Below are positions 1-7,678 of a DNA stretch of 7,678 nucleotides, in pieces. Source of the stretch: Gallionellaceae bacterium (lineage in GTDB: Bacteria > Pseudomonadota > Gammaproteobacteria > Burkholderiales > Gallionellaceae); contig CANFCA010000042.1 in the NCBI GenBank assembly GCA_947445045.1, forward strand, positions 1 through 7,678, in the 5' to 3' direction. Position 1 is the first letter of the stretch. Every line of letters begins with the position of its first letter. The position numbers were made by a program, and so were the translations under genes. The notes beneath the pieces were generated by a model. That model was not told the DNA's origin, made no database searches, and was given only the letters and a program-made list of their open reading frames with translations.

Positions 1-233
1 ACTTTTTTATCCGCGAACAACGACAGGCTTTGCGTACTGTTTTTCAACTCTGCCCACTTGAAATGCTGCTCGGCGATGAAGGTTTCGCGTTCGCTGTATC
101 CCGCTGCCCGCGCCGCTGCACGGATACTGTCACCCGCCTCAATCGCCAATAACAATGCGTCACCATAAACGACATAGAGCGGCTTCAGCCCTGAGCTGAG
201 GTGGCGCGGTAGGTCTTCGCTATTGAGATTCAT
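1..233 (-). CDS. holA: DNA polymerase III subunit delta, N-terminal part (runs off the left edge)
   Basis: The first 77 codons of a leftward gene are present, beginning MNLNSEDLPRHLSSGLKPLY and continuing with VVYGDALLLAIEAGDSIRAA and, near the edge, SLSLFADKK. This is the characteristic start of HolA: a short helix, then the LKPLYVVYGD strand that opens the AAA+-like fold, then the 'SLSLFA' segment. By family knowledge, delta is the clamp-loader wrench that opens the beta sliding clamp during replication. Domains II and III lie outside the window. The ATG (231-233) overlaps the lptE stop as ATGA, so translation is probably coupled to lptE. The order leuS-lptE-holA is the classical proteobacterial one, which supports the call. 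Nothing in the visible part looks broken. Confidence 0.93.
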   Translation of the reverse strand, partial: MNLNSEDLPRHLSSGLKPLYVVYGDALLLAIEAGDSIRAAARAAGYSERETFIAEQHFKWAELKNSTQSLSLFADKK

Positions 234-730
234 TGGGTAAGAGTTGGAGTTGGTTTTGCGCGGCTCAAGCGGCGCACAATCTGCTGAACCATGTCTGTAC
301 GCATGCTTTGGTAAAGCAAAGTTTCTTCGGCTTCTTTGGCGAGAATTTGCGTATCGTCGTAAGAAAAATCTCGGCGTAGTGACATGTCCTCAGCGGGTAT
401 CCACTCTTGTTGCTGATTGTAGGCGCGCAAAGACACGCGGTAAATCAAGCGATATTCGTTCACGCGGCCATCACCTCCCAGTGATAAAACTTGCTTCTCG
501 GTATTTTCAGAAACGATGTTTAACACCACATCGGGTTGCTCCGCTCCGCTAGCCAACGACACTTTATTCGCAACTAAATTGCGGCGCAGCTCGTTGACGA
601 AAGGCGAATTAAGGTTGGGCGCGATTAGATAGATGGATTGAAACGGCATACCGACCTGCCCGCGCAAATGGAAGCCGCAAGCGGTAAGGAGCAGTGTTGC
701 GAAAAATAAAAATGCACGTTTGGTTGCCAT
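230..730 (-). CDS. lptE: LPS-assembly lipoprotein LptE
   Basis: LptE (formerly RlpB) is the outer-membrane lipoprotein that plugs the LptD barrel and helps place lipopolysaccharide in the outer leaflet. From the chosen ATG the protein has 166 residues: a basic start (MATKRA), a hydrophobic stretch, and the lipobox Leu15-Thr-Ala-Cys18. It is followed by GFHLRG, the typical LptE opening of the mature protein. Residue +2 after the lipid-modified Cys is Gly rather than Asp, consistent with outer-membrane sorting. The frame stays open upstream to an ATG at 752-754, but that would add MICNIRKI in front of a complete signal peptide. The 728-730 ATG has a GAAAG-like ribosome site just upstream and gives the expected signal peptide. 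Its stop overlaps the holA start. It is separated from leuS by a 118-bp inverted-repeat element, so its dose relative to leuS may be set there (inference). Confidence 0.93.
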   Translation of the reverse strand: MATKRAFLFFATLLLTACGFHLRGQVGMPFQSIYLIAPNLNSPFVNELRRNLVANKVSLASGAEQPDVVLNIVSENTEKQVLSLGGDGRVNEYRLIYRVSLRAYNQQQEWIPAEDMSLRRDFSYDDTQILAKEAEETLLYQSMRTDMVQQIVRRLSRAKPTPTLTQ

Positions 731-761
731 GATCTTTCGGATGTTACAAATCATTCAAATA

Positions 762-879
762 TCGTCATTCCCGCGAAAGCGGGAATCCAGCGATTTTATA
801 CAATATGCCTTTGGCGTTTGTCCTTGCGATGCAAGGGCTACTTTGATTAACTGGATTCCCGCTTTCGCGGGAATGACGA
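762..879. repeat. REP-type inverted repeat pair (BIME/MITE-like element) between leuS and lptE
   Basis: Positions 762-790 and 851-879 are perfect reverse complements over 29 bases, separated by a 60-base spacer. Each arm is itself palindromic around ATTCCCGC-GAAA-GCGGGAAT (767-786; mirrored at 855-874), an 8-bp stem with a 4-base loop. The spacer contains a further small hairpin, CCTTGC-GAT-GCAAGG (822-836). The ATTCCC-N8-GGGAAT core has the pattern of the Neisseria dRS3 repeat and of REP sequences common in beta- and gammaproteobacteria. I see no target-site duplication and no T-run after either hairpin, so it does not look like an intrinsic terminator. Removing it would leave about 47 bases between leuS and lptE, a normal operon gap. 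In the leuS-lptE-holA transcript it could fold into a 29-bp duplex affecting mRNA processing; that role is inference. Confidence 0.9.
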
Positions 880-895
880 ATTTTTGGAGGGTTCA

Positions 896-3682
<2,787 letters not shown>

Positions 3683-3700
3683 TTATTAAGTGAATGGCGC

Positions 3701-3706
3701 ATTATA
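3701..3706 (-). promoter_or_regulatory. leuS promoter -10 box (candidate)
   Basis: A perfect TATAAT, in the context GTTATAATG, reads leftward 37 bases before the leuS ATG and would give a leader of about 30 bases. No good -35 lies at 16-18 bases. A TTGAAA (3717-3722) is only 10 bases away, too close for standard spacing. It is the only convincing -10 for the leuS-lptE-holA operon in this gap. Confidence 0.5.
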
Positions 3707-3745
3707 ACGGCATCGCTTTCAAGAAGCTCTTTTCTGGCGAAGTTC

Positions 3746-3754
3746 TGCTAGAAT
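3746..3754 (+). promoter_or_regulatory. phosphoribulokinase promoter, extended -10 (candidate)
   Basis: TGCTAGAAT is an extended -10 (TGn plus TAGAAT, five of six matches to TATAAT). It would start transcription near 3761, giving a leader of about 36 bases with the AGGAGA ribosome site well placed. The -35 is weak, as is usual with extended -10 promoters. It sits back to back with the leuS -10, about 43 bases apart, so the two promoters could interfere. No CbbR-type site could be assigned. Confidence 0.4.
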
Positions 3755-3784
3755 CCTATACCAAAATTTTTATTGATACTATTC

Positions 3785-3790
3785 AGGAGA
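3785..3790 (+). promoter_or_regulatory. ribosome binding site that fixes the phosphoribulokinase start
   Basis: AGGAGA ends six bases before the ATG at 3797. The frame is open upstream to an ATG at 3773, but that start would add MILFRRVT and would lie before this strong Shine-Dalgarno sequence. The start at 3797 (MSRKHPVIAITG) is therefore preferred. Confidence 0.85.
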
Positions 3791-3796
3791 GTAACC

Positions 3797-4687
3797 ATGT
3801 CCCGTAAACACCCCGTGATTGCCATTACTGGCTCGTCTGGTGCTGGCACGACTACCGCTAAGCGCGCGTTTGAAAACATTTTTCGTCGTGAAAAAATTCA
3901 CGCAGCGGTGATCGAAGGCGACAGCCTGCACAGCTTAGATCGTATGGCGTTTCGCGCGGCATCTGCTGAAGCGGCAAAAAACGGCAACAATACGTTCAGC
4001 CATTTTGGCCCAGAAGCAAATCACTTCGACAAAATCGAAGGCATGTTCAAACAATACGGCGAAACAGGTATGTGCCAGCGTCGCTACTATGTACATAGCG
4101 AGGCAGAAGCCATAGAACACAATAAACACTTTGGACTGACAAATCTGACTCCAGGCGTATTTACACCTTGGGAAGACATTGAAAAAGATTCTGATCTGCT
4201 TTTTTACGAAGGCCTGCATGGCTTGGCAAAAAATGACCAACACGATGCTGCAAAGTATGTGGATTTGGGTATTGGCGTAGTGCCCGTAGTGAACTTGGAG
4301 TGGATACAAAAGATTCACCGTGACAAGGCCGAGCGTGGCTATTCAGCAGAGGCGACGGTTGATACCATCCTGCGTCGTATGCCGGATTACATCAAATACA
4401 TCACGCCACAATTTTCGCGCACGCATATCAACTTTCAGCGCGTAGCGACAGTTGATACCTCAAATCCTTTTATCGCACGTGATATTCCAACGCCTGACGA
4501 AAGCTTTGTGGTGTGTCGTTTTCGTGATCCGAAGGGCTTCGATTTCCCATACATGCTCAGCATGATTCCTAATTCTTTCATGTCTCGCGCCAACACCTTG
4601 GTTGTACCCGGCGGCAAAATGAGCCACACAATGGAAATTATCCTTGCACCCATGATGCACGAAATGATTGAGAACATGCGGAAGTAA
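3797..4687 (+). CDS. cbbP: phosphoribulokinase (proteobacterial class)
   Basis: Phosphorylates ribulose 5-phosphate with ATP to make ribulose 1,5-bisphosphate, the CO2 acceptor of the Calvin cycle. The protein has 296 residues, the usual length of the bacterial class. Visible features: P-loop GSSGAGTTT (12-20); Asp42, His45 and Arg49 in EGDSLHSLDR; YEGLHG (137-142); NLEWIQKIHRD with Arg175 and Asp176; Arg180; VDTSNPFIAR (219-228). With an offset of seven, these match the substrate-binding and catalytic residues I recall for the Rhodobacter enzyme. Arg228, Arg241 and Arg264 match its NADH-activation arginines, so allosteric control is likely kept. The loop 44-47 (LHSL) differs from the common FHRY/FHRF. 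It is divergent from leuS and followed by a terminator, so it is probably a single-gene unit. A PrkB-like paralogue, as in E. coli, is the alternative; an AEAIEHNKHFG segment resembles autotroph enzymes more. Confidence 0.93.
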   Translation: MSRKHPVIAITGSSGAGTTTAKRAFENIFRREKIHAAVIEGDSLHSLDRMAFRAASAEAAKNGNNTFSHFGPEANHFDKIEGMFKQYGETGMCQRRYYVHSEAEAIEHNKHFGLTNLTPGVFTPWEDIEKDSDLLFYEGLHGLAKNDQHDAAKYVDLGIGVVPVVNLEWIQKIHRDKAERGYSAEATVDTILRRMPDYIKYITPQFSRTHINFQRVATVDTSNPFIARDIPTPDESFVVCRFRDPKGFDFPYMLSMIPNSFMSRANTLVVPGGKMSHTMEIILAPMMHEMIENMRK

Positions 4688-4707
4688 AAAATCGCGCATT
4701 AACATAG

Positions 4708-4739
4708 CGGGGAATCAGGTTAAGCCTGATTCCCCGTTT
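4708..4739 (+). terminator. intrinsic terminator after the phosphoribulokinase gene
   Basis: A perfect 12-bp stem, CGGGGAATCAGG (4708-4719) with CCTGATTCCCCG (4725-4736), has a 5-base loop (TTAAG) and is followed by TTTCATTT. It lies 20 bases after the stop codon. The T-tract is short and interrupted, so termination may be incomplete. The hairpin ends only 17 bases before the uvrD start codon. Confidence 0.85.
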
Positions 4740-4753
4740 CATTTGGAAACAAG

Positions 4754-6943
4754 ATGAATCTTCTGCAAGGCCTCAATGCGCCACAACTACAAGCTGTCAC
4801 GCTCCCTCAACAGTCAGCTTTGATTTTGGCGGGAGCGGGGAGCGGTAAGACACGCGTGCTGACTACGCGCATCGCTTATTTGGTGAGTACAGGTGCGGTC
4901 AGTCCGCATGGCTTGTTGGCGGTGACATTTACCAATAAAGCCTCCAAAGAAATGCTCACGCGTTTGTCGGCGATGCTGCCGATTAACACACGCGGGATGT
5001 GGGCAGGTACATTTCATGGATTGTGCAACCGTATGTTGCGCGCGCATTTTCGTGAGGCAAATTTGCCGCAGACGTTTCAAATTTTGGACAGCGGTGACCA
5101 GCTATCAGCTATCAAGCGTCTGATGAAAGCGATGAATGTGGATGATGAAAAATTCATTCCGCGCGACGTGCAAAACTTCATTAGTGGCAGTAAAGAGCAG
5201 GGGCTGCGCGCGCATGAGGTCGAAGCTTACGATCCTTACACACGAAAAAAAGTAGAAATCTTTGCTGAATACGATGCGCAATGTCAGCGTGAAGGCGTGG
5301 TGGATTTTTCCGAGTTGTTGTTGCGCTGTTACGAATTATTGTCGCGCAATGCCTCTATTCGTGAGCATTATCAGGAGCGTTTCAAGCACATTTTGGTGGA
5401 TGAATTTCAGGACACTAACAAGCTGCAATACCAATGGTTGAAGCTGTTGGCGGGAAGCAATAACGCACTGTTCGCAGTAGGCGATGATGACCAATCCATC
5501 TACGCGTTTCGCGGGGCGAATGTCGGCAACATGCAGGAGCTGACGCGGGACTTCCATGTTGAAGCAGTGATTAAGTTGGAGCAAAACTACCGTTCGCACG
5601 GCAACATTCTCGATGCCGCCAACGCGCTGATTAGCAACAACCGCAACCGTCTTGGTAAGAATTTGTGGACTTCAGAAAATGGCGGCGAGCCATTGCGTGT
5701 CTATGAAGCACCGACTGACGTAGAAGAAGCCAAATTCATCACTGAAGAAATTCAGCAGCTCAAATGTGATGGCATCAACCTCAAAGAGATTGCGTTGCTG
5801 TATCGTTCCAATGCGCAATCCCGCGTGCTGGAACATGCGCTGGTTTCCGCTGGATTGTCGTATCGGGTGTATGGCGGATTGCGCTTTTTTGAACGTCAGG
5901 AAATCAAGCATGCGCTTGCTTATTTGCGCTTGATGGAAAACACCGATGATGACAATGCGTTGTTGCGTATTATCAATTTTCCAACACGCGGCATCGGTGC
6001 GCGCAGCATTGAGCAGTTACAAGAGTCGGCAAAGATAAATAACACGACGCTGTTTGATGCCGCAGCGCGAGCAGGCGGAAAAGTCTCTGCATTCGTGGCA
6101 CTCATCGAAGCATTGCGTAGCGCGACGCGTGAGTTACCACTCCCTGAGATTATGGATCATGTGCTGGAACACAGCGGCTTGCTGGCGAACTACACCAACG
6201 AATTAACCTCCCCTGCGAAGAAGCGCGAGGCGGAAGAACGCTTGGAGAATCTGAATGAGTTGGTCACTGCCGCAACCTTGTTCGTGCATGAAAATGAAGA
6301 TGATAGTCTGACTTCATTTCTGACACACGCTTCGTTGGAGGCGGGTGAACATCAGGCAGGTGATCAGGATGATGCGCTGCATTTGATGACGGTACATGCC
6401 GCCAAAGGGCTGGAGTTTCACACCGTGTTTATTACGGGCCTTGAAGAAGGATTGTTTCCGCATCAAAACAGTCAGCGCGAAGATGGCGGTATGGATGAAG
6501 AGCGTCGCCTGATGTATGTGGCAATCACCCGCGCGCGGCGCAGGCTGTACATGAGTTTTGCGCAAAGCCGTATGCTGCATGGTCAAGTGAGCTACGGCAT
6601 GGCATCCAGTTTTTTGAACGAATTGCCGGAAAATTTATTGCATTGGCTGTCGCCAAAGATTGCTAAACGCAATTCGTTTGCGTCGTTTGGTTATGCGGTT
6701 CCGAATCAAGCTGCGCCATTTTCAGTAGGCGGAGCTGCGATGAGTAGCCTAGCCTCTGTACCACGTCCCGCTTTGAGTTCTAGCGGTTGGCGCAGCGGGC
6801 AGTCGGTTACCCATGCCAAGTTTGGTGAAGGGGTGATTGTGAATCTTGAAGGCAACGGCGCAGACGCGCGCGTGCAAGTTAACTTTCGCCGAGCGGGTGT
6901 GAAGTGGTTGGCCTTGGAATATGCGAAGCTTACGGCAGTGTAA
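4754..6943 (+). CDS. uvrD: DNA helicase II (UvrD), superfamily 1A 3'-5' helicase
   Basis: ATP-driven 3'-5' helicase that removes excised strands in nucleotide-excision and mismatch repair. The protein has 729 residues, close to the 720 of E. coli UvrD. Motifs in order: Q motif LNAPQLQAV (7-15); Walker A AGAGSGKT (26-33); TFTNKAS (58-64); GTFHGL (85-90); Walker B ILVDEFQDT (213-221); GDDDQSIYAFRGA (243-255); LEQNYRS (275-281); GGLRFFERQEIKHALAYLRL (374-393); TVHAAKGLEF (546-555); VAITRARRRL (589-598). A C-terminal Tudor-like tail, VTHAKFGEGVIVNLEG (685-700) and VKWLALEYAKL (716-726), separates UvrD from Rep. PcrA has a similar tail, but PcrA is a Gram-positive name for the same role. The ATG is preceded by GGAAA. 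No LexA-type CTGT-N8-ACAG box is seen. All helicase motifs look intact. Confidence 0.97.
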   Translation: MNLLQGLNAPQLQAVTLPQQSALILAGAGSGKTRVLTTRIAYLVSTGAVSPHGLLAVTFTNKASKEMLTRLSAMLPINTRGMWAGTFHGLCNRMLRAHFREANLPQTFQILDSGDQLSAIKRLMKAMNVDDEKFIPRDVQNFISGSKEQGLRAHEVEAYDPYTRKKVEIFAEYDAQCQREGVVDFSELLLRCYELLSRNASIREHYQERFKHILVDEFQDTNKLQYQWLKLLAGSNNALFAVGDDDQSIYAFRGANVGNMQELTRDFHVEAVIKLEQNYRSHGNILDAANALISNNRNRLGKNLWTSENGGEPLRVYEAPTDVEEAKFITEEIQQLKCDGINLKEIALLYRSNAQSRVLEHALVSAGLSYRVYGGLRFFERQEIKHALAYLRLMENTDDDNALLRIINFPTRGIGARSIEQLQESAKINNTTLFDAAARAGGKVSAFVALIEALRSATRELPLPEIMDHVLEHSGLLANYTNELTSPAKKREAEERLENLNELVTAATLFVHENEDDSLTSFLTHASLEAGEHQAGDQDDALHLMTVHAAKGLEFHTVFITGLEEGLFPHQNSQREDGGMDEERRLMYVAITRARRRLYMSFAQSRMLHGQVSYGMASSFLNELPENLLHWLSPKIAKRNSFASFGYAVPNQAAPFSVGGAAMSSLASVPRPALSSSGWRSGQSVTHAKFGEGVIVNLEGNGADARVQVNFRRAGVKWLALEYAKLTAV

Positions 6944-7071
6944 TTAAGGAATCTCTGCAATAGACCTTTGCGAGCATGGGACACGACGGGAATTAACAAT
7001 TCGCGCATAAAGGAATTGCTGTCGGCATTCTCAGCTCTGTGGCAAGTGAAATGATTGTACCCTACGCGAGC

Positions 7072-7413
7072 TCAGGCTTTTTTCACGAACTCGGTTTTCA
7101 ATTGCATCGCGCCGATGCCGTCGATCTTGCAATCAATATCATGGTCGCCATCCACCAAGCGGATGTTCTTCACCTTCGTGCCCACCTTCACCACCGAGGA
7201 CGAACCTTTGATTTTCAAATCTTTGATCACCGTCACCGAATCGCCATCAATCAGCACATTGCCAAACGCATCTTTATAAACGCGCGCTTGTTCACCGCTG
7301 GCAACGGGCGCATTTTTAGGCCACTCGTGCGCGCATTCGGGGCAGACGTAGTTGTTGCCGTCTTCGTAGGTAAATTCTGAACTGCATTTTGGACATTTAG
7401 GTAAAGCGGTCAT
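7072..7413 (-). CDS. yjdM: PhnA/YjdM family zinc-ribbon protein
   Basis: A 113-residue protein starting [10 protein letters not shown]. The N-terminal zinc ribbon has Cys7-Pro-Lys-Cys10 and Cys24-Pro-Glu-Cys27, with the family sequence [20 protein letters not shown]. The C-terminal domain has [20 protein letters not shown] and ends in [17 protein letters not shown], both typical of the family. Although called 'alkylphosphonate utilization protein PhnA', it is not part of the C-P lyase pathway and its cellular role is unclear; it should not be confused with phosphonoacetate hydrolase, also named PhnA. An AGGAA ribosome site lies five bases before the ATG, which fixes the start. It converges on uvrD with 128 bases between the stops and no clear terminator in that gap. 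No good promoter was recognised upstream. Confidence 0.92.
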   Translation of the reverse strand: MTALPKCPKCSSEFTYEDGNNYVCPECAHEWPKNAPVASGEQARVYKDAFGNVLIDGDSVTVIKDLKIKGSSSVVKVGTKVKNIRLVDGDHDIDCKIDGIGAMQLKTEFVKKA

Positions 7414-7471
7414 GTTGATTCCTGTATTAGTTTGAGTAAGGATGAATTGCTATTAAACGAATGTTACTAAT

Positions 7472-7563
7472 CCGTTCGTGGTGAGCTTGTCGAACCATGA
7501 TCGGATATAAGTCTATAGTAATCACTGGCACTGTTCACCCTTCGACAAGCTCAGGGCGAGCGG
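7472..7563. repeat. REP-type inverted repeat pair upstream of yjdM
   Basis: Copy A (7472-7502, + strand) and copy B (7533-7563, - strand) align over 31 bases with 23 identities and share the invariant core TGAGCTTGTCGAA. Six of the eight differences form three swapped base pairs flanking the core: TGG/CCA (7479-7481 with 7495-7497) in A and CCC/GGG in B. From memory, the TTCGACAAGCTCAGGG form is an abundant dispersed repeat in proteobacteria. The pair is separated by 30 bases and lies between the end of a toxin-like gene and the start of yjdM. Confidence 0.85.
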
Positions 7564-7580
7564 AGTAAGAAGACTTTGCA

Positions 7581-7678
7581 CTAATGGTAATCCTCTTCGC
7601 GCTGATGTCGAACTGCGAGTATGGTGACAGTTGAATCGTTCTCAATCTCGAACAATGCAACATAACCCGCGCCACCGA
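7581..7678 (-). CDS. RelE/ParE-family toxin, C-terminal part (runs off the right edge)
   Basis: The last 31 codons of a leftward gene are visible, reading GGAGYVALFEIENDSTVTIL then AVRHQREEDYH and a TAG stop. A GYVALFEI strand followed by a TVTILAVRHQRE strand is the closing beta-hairpin typical of RelE/ParE toxins of type II toxin-antitoxin systems. By family knowledge these act on ribosome-bound mRNA (RelE) or DNA gyrase (ParE); the fragment does not decide which. The partner antitoxin would normally lie just upstream, outside the window. The stop is 17 bases from the neighbouring palindromic repeat. The identification rests on a short stretch, so the subfamily is open. Confidence 0.7.
   Translation of the reverse strand, partial: GGAGYVALFEIENDSTVTILAVRHQREEDYH

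Noticed and set aside
762..879. CRISPR array
   Set aside because: There are only two copies, in inverted orientation, with a 60-base spacer. No array of direct repeats or cas gene is present.
851..879. Intrinsic terminator for leuS
   Set aside because: The hairpin is strong but no T-run follows it in the leftward direction, and lptE and holA continue in the same operon order as in other bacteria.
3935..4705. Leftward open frames overlapping the phosphoribulokinase gene
   Set aside because: They lie opposite a complete, well-conserved gene, have no ribosome sites or recognisable domains, and are antisense shadows.
4688..4753. LexA (SOS) box in front of uvrD
   Set aside because: No CTGT-N8-ACAG sequence or close variant was found between the phosphoribulokinase stop and the uvrD start.
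6944..7071. Insertion-sequence remnant between uvrD and yjdM (AATTAA repeated at 6942-6947 and 6991-6996, flanking GACCTTTGCGAG)
   Set aside because: The flanking repeat is only six AT-only bases, no transposase fragment is readable, and no second end matches. A weak CAATTC/GAATTG inverted repeat (6997-7018) lacks a T-run, so it was not called a terminator either.
7039..7380. Rightward open frames of up to 113 codons over yjdM
   Set aside because: They are antisense shadows of yjdM, whose zinc-ribbon cysteines and family sequence are clear on the other strand.

Overview
This is a housekeeping stretch of a proteobacterial chromosome, most likely a betaproteobacterium. Base composition is close to balanced. 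Evidence for the group is the leuS-lptE-holA gene order, LeuRS, LptE and UvrD sequences of the expected type, and a phosphoribulokinase of the proteobacterial Calvin-cycle class. That kinase suggests an autotroph, for example a Nitrosomonadales-type chemolithotroph; this is inference, because no other carbon-fixation gene is in view.

Layout. Positions 1-3664 hold a leftward operon read leuS, lptE, holA (holA runs off the left edge): leucyl-tRNA synthetase, the LPS-assembly lipoprotein LptE, and the clamp-loader delta subunit. lptE and holA overlap by 4 bases. leuS and lptE are separated by a 118-bp element whose ends are perfect 29-base inverted repeats of the REP type. A 132-bp divergent intergenic region (3665-3796) carries a leftward -10 box for leuS and a rightward extended -10 for the phosphoribulokinase gene (3797-4687). 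A strong stem-loop terminator follows, and only 17 bases after its stem uvrD (DNA helicase II, 4754-6943) begins. uvrD converges on yjdM/phnA (7072-7413, leftward), a small zinc-ribbon protein. A second, unrelated pair of inverted palindromic repeats lies upstream of yjdM. The right edge cuts a leftward gene whose last 31 codons look like a RelE/ParE-type toxin.

How the genes relate. leuS, lptE and holA are functionally unrelated essential or near-essential genes kept together by ancestry. PRK and uvrD share orientation but are split by the terminator. I found no defence island, CRISPR array, prophage or intact insertion sequence.

The least ordinary features are in leuS. LeuRS is 922 residues, about 50 longer than I expect for the family, and the excess falls in two places. 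One is an AT-rich segment just after the editing domain (about 27 extra residues). The other is an in-frame insertion (about 26 residues) before the leucine-specific domain, and its core is a REP-like palindrome read as protein. With the two inverted-repeat pairs, three different palindromic repeat families occur within 7.7 kb.
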